Shown here piece after piece: positions 1 to 11,671 of a DNA stretch of 64,000 nucleotides. The stretch spans positions 42,569,124 to 42,633,123 of the forward strand of contig CM039512.1 in NCBI GenBank assembly GCA_022432975.1, written 5' to 3'. The position numbers and the translations under genes are program-made. How positions within the stretch are numbered: position 1 is the first letter of the stretch; each line of letters begins with the position of its first letter. This DNA comes from Begonia masoniana. Taxonomy: Eukaryota; Streptophyta; Magnoliopsida; Cucurbitales; Begoniaceae. The notes beneath the pieces are model-generated. The model was not told the origin of the DNA, searched no databases, and saw only the letters and a program-made list of their open reading frames with translations.

Positions 1-1371
1 AACACGAAATTATTATGTTGACATGAAATTATTATGTTTGCGTGTAAAGGCTAATTCACATAAGAATAGTCTTTTGCAAGGATAGTACCATTATTTATAA
101 TTATATGGAATCTAAGCATTGATAGTACAAAATATTGTATGTTTTGCATCGAAACTCGCACGGTTTCATTTAAAGAATAAATAGTCTTTTGCAAAGACGG
201 TACAATTATATATAATTATGTGGAGTCTAAGCATTGATAGTACAAAATATTGTATGTTTTGTGTCGAAATTCGCATAGTTTTATTGTTCTGGTTTACCGA
301 GATCCCATTATACTAGATCGACAAAAAAATTGTATTTTTATTAAGCACTCAGCTCCACCTTCCTCGATCGATGTAAAACTGAATATTTCTCCTGATCTAG
401 GTTGGATGCTAACAATTAATAGAATCTTAGAATGTCCTTTATCTTTACACAGTTTTATGTCACAAGTTAATTATATTAAAAAAAAGACTATATTCTTATA
501 AGATTTTGACCACACTTAGTGAAAAACATGTTTCATTGATTAAAGTAAACTAAAATACTTGAAGATTTAAAAGAAATGAGTATAAAACATGTTTAAAATA
601 GTGTAACATGTCATGTTATAAAATAGTGTAACAATAATTTTTTCGATTCTCGGTGATCTCTTTATGTTTTTTGTTTTGAATAAAAAAAAAAAAAAAAAAC
701 AAGGCTAGAGGCTTGATAGTACCGTTACGAGTAGTCGACCGCATTCAACGTACTAAGGACAAATGGTACCCATTTGAAATAGTATCCACAATAAGACATT
801 ACCTACACGATTAAGTGTGGACGTTGACAAATTCACCTTCCTCAAAAATATACATTTATTTATTTTTTCAATTTCCGCCCTAAAATTTTATTATTTCCCA
901 ACCAATACATGTCATTTTACTCGAGAAAATAGCATGGGTGACAAAATAATTGATCTATAATTCGTCTGCAGACACATATGACACGAGATTATAGACAAGA
1001 ATTTTTATTTTTTTTAGTGATATAAAAAATGATACTACAGAAAATAAAATTTAACTAAAGTTGATATATAGGTCAAATTAAATGATACTGATTTTATTAA
1101 AATTTTATTTTCACCAATTTGTAATTATTTTCTAAAAAAATAAATATAATAAAATATTAAGGGGGGCCCACAAGGTGTCCTAAGACCAATACATTATCAC
1201 GTTTCTTTATATGCTAATCCGTGAGAAAACCGAAGGAAATCTGAAAAAAAAAATAAAAATATGTGAAAAATAAATAAATAATTAAAATCTTAAAAAAAAG
1301 GTGTGAACTGTCCAGACTGTGTTTTAGTAGCATTTTTCTCTTTTATTACGTGGCACTTGAGCATTTTCTCC
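1..1371. other. AT-rich sequence with no recognisable gene
   Basis: Low-complexity AT-rich DNA with several poly-A and poly-T runs. Short open frames here have no recognisable domain. The only structure I can support is the 115-bp duplication listed separately. The stretch abuts the truncated copia LTR at 1372. Confidence 0.6.
65..290 (+). repeat. Two-copy tandem repeat, period 115 bp
   Basis: The segment starting AATAGTCTTTTGCAA at 65 recurs at 180 with scattered substitutions. The repeated landmarks are TCTAAGCATTGATAGTACAA and TATTGTATGTTTTG. There are two copies only; no coding potential. Confidence 0.8.
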
Positions 1372-1508
1372 TATTGGCTTAATGAGTGTTAAATATGATT
1401 GGTTTTGATAATGAAATTGATTATATGTTTTTGACTTATTCTACGTTATTTTGATAATTATGAGTATAGATATTATATCCATCCTCTTTTTGGAAATACC
1501 CTTAATCA
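1372..1508 (+). mobile_element. Copia 5' LTR remnant (host element of the first nest)
   Basis: This stretch matches the start of the LTR at 14441 (shared landmarks GGCTTAATGAGTGTTAA and ATAATTATGAGTATAG, and a common GGAAATACCCTTAAT). The match stops at about 1508, after which the sequence reads as copia gag. The rest of the 5' LTR, primer site and gag N-terminus were therefore deleted before the foldback element inserted at 1522. Confidence 0.75.
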
Positions 1509-1522
1509 AGTCAAAAATAATA

Positions 1523-2567
1523 GGATTAAGTGCATAAAAAAGCTCCAAGTATCTCACGCGGGGGGTCGGCAGGTACCCGCGTGACTCCCTGCGTGAGGCG
1601 GGTACCCGCGTGAGGGGGTGGGTACCCGCCCCAGCAACAGTGCACCTCCTCACGATTTTTAACCCTAACTATGTCTGTAAATCCCTAAAATTTTAACTAT
1701 TCTCGCCGCAGAAGCTCGCCCCTAAACCCCAACCACCACCACGCCCAACCCAACTCCGACGCCCCTAAACCCGACCACCACCACGCCCTAGTTACGCCGA
1801 CCTCTCGGCTAGGCTTGCCGATTCCTTACCCTTCTCGAGGATTTCAGGTGCAATTTCTTCTTTCCTGCAACAGCTTTTCAAGAAAATTGAAAAACAATCC
1901 ATTTTCTACGAATGCCTTCAGTATTTTGTCTGGTATTAATTTGAATTTTACACAGCAGAATGTCGAGAATTTTTCTGTGTGTCTATTGGGTTATTTTATT
2001 TCTTAACTTTGTATCTATAACCATTTTTTGATATTCCTCTTTATTCGGGGTGAGTTTATGCAATGTTTTGGCATTGAGTGGTTAGGTGGCTTTTGCTGCG
2101 TGAGTTAGGAAAATTGAGACATGAGTGTGAAGGCGAGGTTGAGTTATTTATTCACTGACAACCGCTCAATACACTCTATTATGGATAAATCTAGAGATAG
2201 TAAATTAAAGATCAAGTTTTGAGTGTCACTTTTATATTGTTCACTGTTTTATTCATTTATTATTTATTTCTTTGAAAAGCTGAGTACCATATTTGTGTTT
2301 TGTTGATTGGTTGTTTAGTGTTCGCGGACATTTTCTACCTCTTTTAGTTGGTGTAGAATTGGAAAACAAATAGTATAGAAAACATTATTTTCCTGTCTCT
2401 TGGATTATGTCTCTTGGAAAACATCATTCTCCGATGCAATTTTTTTTTTTGTTTCATGAATTAATCAAGTTAATTAGAAACAATTGAAATAATTGAAATG
2501 GTCATTATTCAATTATGTGTTGGTGATTGTTGTTGGTTCAAAATCGTAGGACAATCCATAAATTTCT
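1523..2567 (+). repeat. Left arm of foldback element
   Basis: Pairs with 2874-3935 in reverse complement. Landmarks shared by both arms are the C-rich leader-like stretch (1690-1800 against 3650-3760), a potential splice donor context CAGGTGCAATTTC near 1847, and the innermost TCGTAGGACAATCCATAA. Just inside the terminus, GGTACCCGCGTGA-type repeats containing the palindrome GGTACC recur three times at about 1570-1630. Confidence 0.9.
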
Positions 2568-2873
2568 GAACTTTCGACCAAAAAAAGTTCGGGGAGGCAT
2601 TTTCGGGTCGTTTTGGGCGATTTTATCACGAAAGTTCCTTCAAAACACCTACCACAAACAAATATAAATTTCAATTAACAACATTTCAACTTCAGAAATT
2701 TGAATTTTAACATTTCAAATAACAACATTTGAACTTCAGAAATTTGAATTTCAACATTTCAAATAACAACATTTCAACATTTCAACACCTACCACAAACA
2801 ACAACATTTCAACAATTTAACAATTCAACAAATATAAATTTCAAATAACAACATTTCAACACCTACCACAAAC
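2568..2873. repeat. Loop of foldback element, AACAACATTTCAA-type repeats
   Basis: The unpaired centre of the foldback element consists mainly of short direct repeats built on CAACATTTCAA, AATATAAATTTCAA and CACCTACCACAAACAA. No open frame. The repeats look like slippage-amplified simple sequence. Confidence 0.75.
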
Positions 2874-3935
2874 AAATTATGGATTGTCCTACGATTTTGA
2901 ACCAACAACAATCACCAACACATAATTGAATAATGACCATTTCAATTATTTCAATTGTTTCTAATTAACTTGATTAATTCATGAAACAAAAAAAAAAATT
3001 GCATCGGAGAATGATGTTTTCCAAGAGACATAATCCAAGAGACAGGAAAATAATGTTTTCTATACTATTTGTTTTCCAATTCTACACCAACTAAAAGAGG
3101 TAGAAAATGTCCACGAACACTAAACAACCAATCAACAAAACACAAATATGGTACTCAGCTTTTCAAAGAAATAAATGATAAATGAATAAAACAGTGAACA
3201 ATGTAAAAGTGACACTCAAAACTTGATCTTTAATTTACTATCTCTAGATTTATCCATAATAGAGTGTATTGAGCGGTTGTCACAGAATAAATAACTCAAC
3301 CTCGCCTTCACACTCATGTCTCAATTTTCCTAACTCACGCAGCAAAAGCCACTTAACCACTCAATGCCAAAGCATTGCATAAACTCACCCCGAATAAAGA
3401 GGAATATCAAAAAATGGTTATAGATACAAAGTTAAGAAATAAAATAACCCAATAAACACACAGAAAAATTCTCGACATTCTGCTATGTAAAATTCAAATT
3501 AATACCGGACAAAATACTGAAGGCATTCGTAGAAAATGGATTGTTTTTCAATTTCCTTGAAAAGCTGTTGCAGGAAAGAAGAAATTGCACCTGAAATCCT
3601 CGAGAAGGGTAAGGAATCGGCAAGCCTAGCCGAGAAGTCGGCGTAACTAGGGCGTGGTGGTGGTCGGGTTTAGGGGCGTCGGAGTTGGGTTGGGCATGGT
3701 GGTGGTCGGGGTTTAGGGGTGAGCTTCTGCGGCGAGGAGGGTTAAAATTTTAGGGATTTACAGACATAGTTAGGGTTAAAAATCGTGAGGAGGTGCACTG
3801 TTGCTGGGGCGGGTACCCGCCCCACCCTCTGTGGGGGGTGATCGGTCCCCCGCAGAGCTTTATTTTGCCTTTTCAATACTTTGAGTTTTTTTTTGCACTT
3901 TTCCCATACTTAGAGCTTTTTTATGCACTTAATCC
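2874..3935 (-). repeat. Right arm of foldback element
   Basis: Reverse complement of the left arm with few differences in the inner part (for example ACTGACA against TGTGACA near 3282 and one C/T change near 3113). The outer about 120 bp before the terminal 30 bp differs from the left arm and contains a GGTACCCGCCCC stretch. Confidence 0.9.
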
Positions 3936-3944
3936 AAAATAATA

Positions 3945-4906
3945 AATTGAACTTACTTGTGCATGATTATGAACTATTTGCCATGGAAAATGATGAAACT
4001 ATTAGTTCTATATTTACTCGTTTTACTTGCATTACTAATAGTTTGAAAGTACTTAGTAGAGTTTATCCAAATGAAGATTTAGTTAAGAAAATTCTTATGT
4101 GCCTACCAAGATCATGGCAACTAAAAGTGACGGCAATCCAAGAAGCTCGTGACCTTAAGGTATTGAAGAAGGAAGAGCTTATTGGATCTCTCATGACTCA
4201 CGAAATTACAATAAGGGTGAACGAGAAAGAAGAGCAAAATGAGAAAGAGATCTTCAAGAAAAATGACATAGCTCTTAAAGCCTCGTCAAATAAATAAGTG
4301 AAATCCGATGAGGAAGAAGACAATAAGGAAATCGCCTTCATCACTAGGCAATTCAACAAGTTCCTCCAACAAAAGATATGCCAAGAGAAAAAGACATCTA
4401 AAGACTTAAAAAAAAAACGATGAAAGCCACTTGGGATAATAGCGAAAAGGACACATCATCTGAGATGTGGAAGTGTCAACCATGTGATTCATGGCTAAAG
4501 AAAATGAGTTATGCAATTCCGCTAGTGATTTAGATGATTATGATAATGAAAGTGAATTGATAGATGTCTTTAATGATCTAATTGATCAATTTACCATGCT
4601 TAAATCTAAATATAAGGTGTTGAAAAATCATAATATTAAGTTAGTAAGAAAGCATGCTAATTTGATTATCTCATTAGAAAATGAAATTAGTGATCTAAAA
4701 AGTAAAAATCTTTACTTGGAAAATATTGTGTTTAAGTTTACAAATGGAAGTAAGAATTTAAATATACTTTTGGGAAAACAAAGAGTTACATTTGGTAAAG
4801 CCGCAATTGGTTATGAACCTTCTAAAAAAAGGCTTATAAAAATTTCTTTGTTGCACCATTTACATGCCATATGTATAATGAAATAGGTCATAAATCTTTT
4901 ATATGT
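3945..4906 (+). pseudogene. Copia gag fragment (N-terminal part of the host element)
   Basis: Translation from 3945 reads as a Ty1/copia capsid of the UBN2 type: LLVHDYELF near 3955, then a helical stretch ending in KKILMCLPRSW at 4080-4125. A second open segment at 4491-4886 resembles the coiled-coil-rich region before the zinc knuckle, with repeated Leu/Lys heptad-like spacing. The two segments are separated by stops near 4297-4490. The frame is interrupted at 4911 by the Tekay element and resumes at 13763. The N-terminus is missing. In an intact element the product would be the virus-like-particle protein; here it is dead. Confidence 0.8.
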
Positions 4907-5593
4907 CCATTTGTAGCACCCGGCTTTGTTTAACCAATTTACTTTATCAATTTATAATGAACGTTTTATGGATGAAATTGAGAGAATTAGTGATTAGGTT
5001 AATATATGATGGAATAAGGGCAGGATGGTAAATTGAGATATTATTGGATAACGTATTTAATGAAAGACTTAATGAGGTTTAGCCGCCACTGTTCCCTCAT
5101 TTTCCATTCTCAGTATTCAGCTCAAGCTCAGCAGAACTCCAGGCGATTTTCCCCCTACGATCTCCGTCCCTCAAGCTAAGTAAGTTTTCCTCTTCATTTC
5201 CCTGAGATTTTGGTGGTTAGATAGCAGAGAAAGTACAATGTGTGTATTTTTGAGAATGCTGTGAGTGAGTTGATTTCGAGTTTAGTGTTGAATCGAGAAT
5301 GTACGATGACCAGAGCTTCCAAACTAATTTCCTTAGATTCTTGAATAGTTTAGAATGAAGTTTAACTAATGCACTGTCTACGGTTTTAGGTTTGAGCAAA
5401 ACCCGAAGTGGTTAGCAACTACAAATTTCCCAGGAAATCCAAGTAAGTAGAGTTTGCTTGTGCCTTCGGGCCTACATCACAAAACAGTAGGTTATTGTAT
5501 GTTTGAATGTTTTGGTTTGGTCATGCATCATGTTTTTGAAAGATTACGAAAATGAATTTACATGGAATGAATGGTAAGGCATGAACAGAATGT

Positions 5594-5787
5594 ATCATGA
5601 TAGCTATTAAGGGAACTAATCCACCCCTTAACTGATGAAGTGAATTTATTACATTGGGAGAGTTGATCCCGCTCCCAAGGGAATCTGGGGATCATGATAG
5701 CTATTAAGGGAACTAATCCACCCCTTAACTGATGAAGATGGTTTATTACTTTGGGAGAATTGATCTCACTCCCAATGGAATTATGAG
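5594..5787 (+). repeat. 97-bp two-copy repeat inside the LTR
   Basis: Copies start at 5594 and 5691. Each contains two small inverted repeats: TTAAGGG...CCCTTAA and TTGGGAG...CTCCCAA. The same duplicated block is in the 3' LTR (about 12353-12546) and, diverged, in the solo LTR (about 33943-34130), so the duplication predates these insertions. Confidence 0.8.
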
Positions 5788-6332
5788 ATCAGAACGTGAA
5801 GAATGTGATTGCAACTGAGTTGTGAATGTAGAGACTGCATGATTAAGATTTACATTTCAGCATTTCATTTCATTGTTGCTCTACTTGCTTAGCATTAGGC
5901 TAATAGACGAGTTTTGTGATGTAGGTGTTGAAAATACTACAGGTGATTACCCTGAATTGCCAAATGAGTAGTTGAAGTTTGGGGAGCACCTTCATGCCAA
6001 GGATTGGGTGACTGATGAGGCGGTTTAACTAATGTCAAATGGTGTGAAGGTTTAGTAGATAATGTTTCAATTTTAGTACGTTGAGAATTCATGACAGTAG
6101 TGGTTTTAACAATTTGAATACGTTTTTTTTTTGGGTTTTTCTGATAGTTGTATTCTGCTGGGTTTTAAATGTTAGTTCGTACTGGATTTTGAGTAATGCA
6201 AAGATTTGTAATGTTTTCTGAAAGGTTTTAAGGAAATGAACAACTTCTTATTTCAGTGAGTTGTTCTGATATAGGATATGAGGAGTTGAATTGTTGCCCT
6301 GTTTTCTACTGATTGAAATCGTGAGTTTAAGT

Positions 6333-6660
6333 CTATCGGTAGAAGATGCTAATTTTCTACCGGTAGAAGTAGTTTTAAGTCTATCGGTAGAAGATGTTAA
6401 CTTTCTACCGGTAGAAGCAGCTTTAAGCCTACCGGTAGATGCAGTATGTTTATCTATCGGTGGATGTATGTAAAAGTCTTTTGTCGTTTTGTGACCGGTA
6501 TATGTAGTTTGTCTATTGGAGAACGTAAGTCTACCGGTAGATGCAGTATGTTGGTCTATCGGTTGATATGTGTAGAAGTCTTATCGTTTAGCGATCGGTG
6601 GATGTCGCGTGTTAAGCTTACCGGATGATGTAGTAATATGTTTGTCGACGTCATCGGTAG
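6333..6660 (+). repeat. Palindromic array, core CTAYCGGTAG, 24-bp period
   Basis: The 10-mer CTAYCGGTAG (palindromic when Y is C) starts at 6333, 6357, 6381, 6405 and 6429, exactly 24 bp apart, then continues at looser spacing as CTATCGGTGG, GACCGGTATA, CTACCGGTAG, CTATCGGTTG, GATCGGTGGA, TACCGGATGA and CATCGGTAGA to 6660. Open frames through it are repeat artefacts. Confidence 0.85.
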
Positions 6661-7001
6661 AAGCCTTCCATTTTCTATTTCTGCTTCTTCCGTTGACTTT
6701 ATTCATCGGCAGATACGTTTGACTTCTGAGACTTCTCAAGTATTTCACAATTTAAACCTCTATTTCTTTTTGGCCGATTATTTCTTAACATTCCAAACGA
6801 TTATTTTAACAATGTATCACAGTTTTGTTTAACTCTATTGTTGTTCAAATGATTTCCGCTGCAAGTTTAAATGTCTTGAGGTTTTAGAAAAATGTCAAAT
6901 TTTGACTTTCAAGCGAAGTTTAAATTTGGTCCAAAGTTCTTAGTTAGTTTTCGGGTTTATGAGTAACAAACCGGGTTCAGAAAACTCGGGGCGTTACAGT
7001 A

Positions 7002-7015
7002 TGGTATCAGAGACA
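7002..7015 (+). other. Primer-binding site, tRNA-iMet type (Tekay 1)
   Basis: TGGTATCAGAGAC begins three bases after the 5' LTR end. It matches the plant initiator-Met tRNA 3' end complement TGGTATCAGAGC except for the last position. Confidence 0.85.
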
Positions 7016-7153
7016 TTCAGTTTAACCGTTCAAAAGATTACTCATCAGTGCCGATCGTTGCATGGAAGTACTCCAACAACTGTAAGTGTTTAAATTAACC
7101 TTAGCTATTAGATAGTTAAGAGTGTAACTAATCTTGTACAGGAATTTAGTATA

Positions 7154-10100
7154 ATGGCCAGACGCCTAGAAAGACCAAGAGTGCCAAGGGAAATGCCAAA
7201 TTTGAGGACTGAAGAGGATCCCAGTGTAATTAGGCAGCTAACTGAGTTAGTACGCCAACAAACAGAGTTAGTACGCCAGTAATCCGATCATGTAGGTGTG
7301 TTGTTGAACCGAGAGGTGCATGGTAGTGCCAACTCGAGTTCCAGCAATGATCAAACAGGAGATAGATTCCAGAGGCTACAGCAGCCCACATTGGATGGAA
7401 AGTCATCCAATCCGATTGTCGCTGAGGAGTGGCTTAGGAAAATTGAAAGTATGTTTAGGTGTGCCAATGTGGGAGAAGGAGACAAAGTCACGTTGGCCAC
7501 GTTCCATTTTGCTGGTGATGCTCAACTTTGGTGGGAGACAATCGAGACCACCACCGATGTTTTGGCGATGTCTTGGTCGCAGTTCAAGGACATCTTCTAT
7601 GAGAAATATTTTAACAGCACAGTCCAGCCTGCAAAGAAGGTGGAGTTTTTGAACTTGAAGCAGACGGGGTTAGTGGCTGAATACGTTAGACAATTCTAGT
7701 CTCTGTCCAGGTTCGCTGGACACCTTGTTCACCGAAATGAAGATAAAGTGTTCCAATTCATGCATGGACTGAAACCAGAAATGTACAGAGGGGTCAAGTT
7801 TTCGGGTTTTAAAGGTTTGCCTTTCAGTGAGGTTGTGTCCACAGCATTGGAGGTGGAAGAAGCTGAATTGAAGTGTACTGGACCAAAGGAAACCCCGAGA
7901 AAGTTTGTTCAACCACCACCGCAGAGAGGAGTGAAGAGACATAATGAAGGTCAGTATAGTCAAGGAATAGAAAATAAAGTACCAGATACCAAGACGTTTC
8001 CTCTGTGCCCGAAATGTTCGAAGAATCACTCGGGCGAGTGTAGATTTGGAACGAATAAGTGTTTTAACTCTGAAGAGGTTAGGCACTCGTTCAGGGATTG
8101 CCCGAAGCCTAGAATCACCCGTTGCTTCAACTGTAACAAAGTCGGCCATATCAACAGAGACTGCCCAGCTTTGAAGGGCAGACCTACCAAGATTAAACCA
8201 AGAATATTCTCCATGATGGAGTCAGGTGATGAGGACCAGCCTGCTGTAGTATCAGGTACTATATTGATTAACTCTATACCTGCTTTTACTTTGATAGATT
8301 CGGGTGCAACACATTCTTTTATAGCCTCTGCATTTGCTTGTAAGTTAGATGTACGGTTTACTTCTTCTGAGCATGTGTTTAACGTAGCATTACCCTCTGG
8401 TGAGCGCATGCACTCCAATCAAATGATGCCTGATAGTGTTGTAATAGTAGGAAACGTGAATTTGCCTGCTGATCTCATTATTATGAACATAATGGGATTT
8501 GATGTAATCCTATGAATGGATTGGTTGTTTAAGCATTATGCCACAATAGATTGTAGGACTGGAATTATTAGTTTTCAACCCTCTGGTGGTGTAAACCATA
8601 CCTTTCGAGCTCTGAAGAAGAGTAAGAAAATGACTGTGATGACTTCTGTCGATTGTAGACCCTCCCCATGCAGAGAATATTTGTGCTTCTTGGCCAATGT
8701 TTTAGACACACAACTAGTAGAAAAATCAAGCCCCATAAATATTTTAGTTGTCCAAGATTTTCCGGAAATATTCCTAGATGACCTTCCTGGCTTGCCACCA
8801 GATAGAGAAATTGAATTTGTGGTAGATGTTTACCCTGGCGCCGAGCCTGTGTCTAAAAATTCATATAGACTAGCACCAACAGAACTTAAAGAATTAAAGA
8901 AACAGTTGGAGGATTTGTTGGAAAAAGGGTTCATACGCCCTAGCTTTTCACCGTGGGGTGCACCTGTCCTTTTTGTCAAAAAGAATGATGGATCTATGCG
9001 TATGTGCATTGATTATAGAGAATTGAATAAGTTGACTGTCAAGAACAAGTACCCTTTGCCGAGGATTGATGACTTATTTGACCAACTTAAGGGTGCGAGA
9101 GTTTTCTCTAAGATTGACTTGAGGTCCGGTTATTACCAGCTGAAGGTTAAATCTGAAGATATCCCAAAGACTGCTTTTCGCACAAGGTATGGACATTATG
9201 AGTTTTTGGTTATGTCTTTTGGTTTGACAAATGCACCAGCAGCCTTCATGGATCTTATGAATAGGGTGTTTCACGAGTATTTGGACAAGTTTGTCATTGT
9301 ATTCATAGATGACATTCTAATCTATTCTAGAACTAAGGATGAGCATGCAAGGCATTTGGGTTTGGTGTTAGGATTACTAAGGCAACACCAGCTTTATGCG
9401 AAGTTTTCCAAGTGTGAGTTTTGATTGGACAGAGTTCACTTTCTTGGTCACGTGATCTCTGGAGATGGAATATCTGTCGATCCAGCCAAAGTTCAAGCAG
9501 TTAAGGAGTGGCCCCAACTGAAGAATGCTACAGATATTCGAAGTTTCCTTGGGTTAGCAGGATATTACAGAAAATTTATTGAAGGGTTTTCAAAGATTGC
9601 CACACCCCTCACTCGGTTAACGAGGAAAAATATCAGGTATGCATGGACAGAAGAATGTGAATTCAGTTTCCAGACCTTGAAACAGAAACTGACCAATGCT
9701 CTAATTCTGACCCTTCCTGTCGATAACGGTAAGTTTAGCATTTTCTGTGATGCTTCCAAAATCGGTCTAGGTTGTGTGTTGATGCAGGATGGTAAAGTAA
9801 TAGCTTATGCTTCTAGGCAGTTAAAAGTACATGAAAAGAATTACCCTACATATGACTTAGAACTAGCTACTGTGGTCTTCGCATTAAAGATTTGGAGGCA
9901 CTACCTGTATGGACAGACTTGTGAGATATTTTCGGATCATAAAAGTCTGAAATACATTTTCACGCAAAAGGAACTGAATATGAGGCAGCGTAGGTGGTTA
10001 GAGTTTGTCAAAGATTATGATTTCGAGATTAAGTACCACCCTGGCAAGGCGAATGTGGTGGCTGATGCCTTGAGTAGAGTGACTCCTTCAGTCTCTACAT

Positions 10101-11636
10101 TGATTCTAGACATACCGATAGCTTTAGAGACTGAATTCCAAAGATTTAACTTGGAAACTGTGTCTAGTGTGTCAGTCATGCTTTCGGCCATATCTTTGAG
10201 GCCTACTATTTTGGAGAGAATAAAGGAAGCTCAAATGAATGACACTGAATGCAATAAGTATAAGTTGTGCATGAATTCTACTGACAGGTCGGATTTCAAC
10301 TGTTCAGTTGATGAAATTCTCAAGTTTCGAAATAGATGGTTTGTTCCTGCCATTAAGGAACTTCGGGATGAGATTCTTTCCGAAGCGCATTCTTCTAGAT
10401 TTTCTGTCCACCCTGGAAGCACAAAGATGTACAAAGACCTCAAACAGCATTATTGGTGGCCAGGTATGAAACGAAGTGTGGCAGAGTACGTAGAATCATG
10501 TTTGTGTTGTCAGCAAGTTAAAGCTGAACATCAGAGGCCTGCAAGAGCATTACAACCATTACCAGTTCCCGAATGGAAGTGGGAACAAATAACAATGGAC
10601 TTTGTTGTGGGATTGCCTAGAGCAGTAAAAGGACATGATGCAATCTGGGTGATAGTTGATCGATTAACCAAATCTGCCCACTTTCTGCCTATAAGAATGA
10701 CATACTCGATGGATCAACTAGCTGAATTGTATGTGCAGGAGATTGTTAGATTACATGGAGTTCCAAGTACCATAGTTTCTGACCGAGACTCCAGATTCAC
10801 ATCTAAGTTTTGGAAAAGTTTACATAAAGCTATGGGAACACAACTTAATTTTAGCACAGCTTTTCACCCTCAAACAGATGGCCAATCCGAAAGAACTATT
10901 CAGATATTGGAGGATATGCTACGAGCATGCATTCTAGATTTTCAAGGTTCTTGGAGCAGGTATCTATCCTTGGTGGAATTCTCCTACAATAACAGTTTTT
11001 AGGCAACAATTGGTATGGCACCTTATGAAGCATTGTATGGACGTAAATGCAGATCTCCTTTGTACTAGGATGATGTTGGTGAAGCACAGTTGCTTGGTCC
11101 TGATATTGTGCAACAGACAGTGGAGAAGATTGCCCTCATCCGACAGAGAATCTAAACAGCTCAAAGCCGACAGAAGAGCTATGCCGACAGAAGGCGCAGA
11201 GAATTGGAGTTTGAAGTAGGTGAAGAAGTTTTTCTTAAGGTATCACCATTCAAGGGAGTTGTGAGATTTGGGAAGAGAGGCAAGTTGAATCCCAGATTTA
11301 TTGGACCTTTTCCAATCTTGAAGAGGATTGGGAAAACAGCATATCAGTTAGAACTATCAGCCTCTATGAAAGGGATTCACAATGTGTTCCACGTCTCAAT
11401 GCTTAAGAAGTGTGTTCGAGATTCATTTCGTATTGTGGAACAGCAGAATATTGAGGTTCATCCTACTCTTGCTTATGTGGAAACCAGTAAGGATCTTGGA
11501 TTATGCAGTGAAGGTATTACGCAACAAGGAAGTTCCACTGGTGAAAGTTTTATGGCATAACCAGAACATGGAAGAGACAACCTGGGAACGCCAGCAAGAC
11601 ATGGTGGACCAACATCCAGACTTATTCAGGTACTGA
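7154..11636 (+). pseudogene. Tekay gag-pol polyprotein, broken
   Basis: One frame from ATG 7154 encodes the Ty3/gypsy polyprotein that packages, copies and integrates the element. In order: gag capsid (about 7370-7900, WLRKIESMF); zinc knuckles (8005-8165; the second, CFNCNKVGHINRDC, is complete, the first has lost a Cys); protease DSGAT near 8300; reverse transcriptase with FIDD near 9304; RNase H (CDAS at 9747, ADALSR at 10060); integrase with its HHCC finger (HSS...HPGS, CLCCQQ), DDE catalytic core (MDF 10597, SDRD 10780, SER 10888) and GPF C-terminal module near 11308. In-frame stops lie at 7280, 7697, 8513, 9422, 11000, 11066 and 11153. After about 11480 the homologous reading continues in another frame and ends at 11636, covering the chromodomain-like tail. 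The damage makes it non-functional. Confidence 0.93.
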
Positions 11637-11658
11637 ATTTTGAGGACAAAATTCTTTT

Positions 11659-11671
11659 AAGGAGGGTAGAT
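11659..11671 (+). other. Polypurine tract (Tekay 1)
   Basis: AAGGAGGGTAGAT directly precedes the 3' LTR start at 11672. It is the expected plus-strand priming site. Confidence 0.8.

Larger units (their letters stand above)
1523..3935. mobile_element. Foldback Mutator-like DNA element (non-autonomous MULE)
   Basis: A 2,413-bp element that is almost entirely one inverted repeat. Both ends carry GGATTAAGTGCATAAAAAAG reading inwards. It is flanked by a perfect 9-bp target duplication, AAAATAATA, at 1514-1522 and 3936-3944, the size typical of Mutator superfamily insertions. The arms are about 1.05 kb each with a loop of about 300 bp. There is no transposase, so it would have to be mobilised in trans. 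It lies inside the gag frame of a copia element; removing the element plus one TSD copy rejoins a plausible gag frame. The two subterminal stretches (1554-1640 and about 3785-3905) differ, while the inner arms remain closely matched. Confidence 0.9.
4912..6998 (+). repeat. 5' LTR of Tekay element 1
   Basis: 2,087 bp. It carries a 97-bp duplicated block (5594-5787) and the CTAYCGGTAG array (6333-6660). A closely similar copy is the 3' LTR. A diverged relative of the same family is the solo LTR at 33239-35438. Confidence 0.95.

Noticed and set aside
1441..1653. Minus-strand frame of 70 codons at the foldback end
   Set aside because: It crosses the MULE boundary and target duplication, so it cannot be a real gene.
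6291..6832. Open frames through the LTR repeat array (and their copies at 13007-13591)
   Set aside because: They arise because a 24-bp period keeps frames open; frames are open on both strands and the translation is only repeat units.
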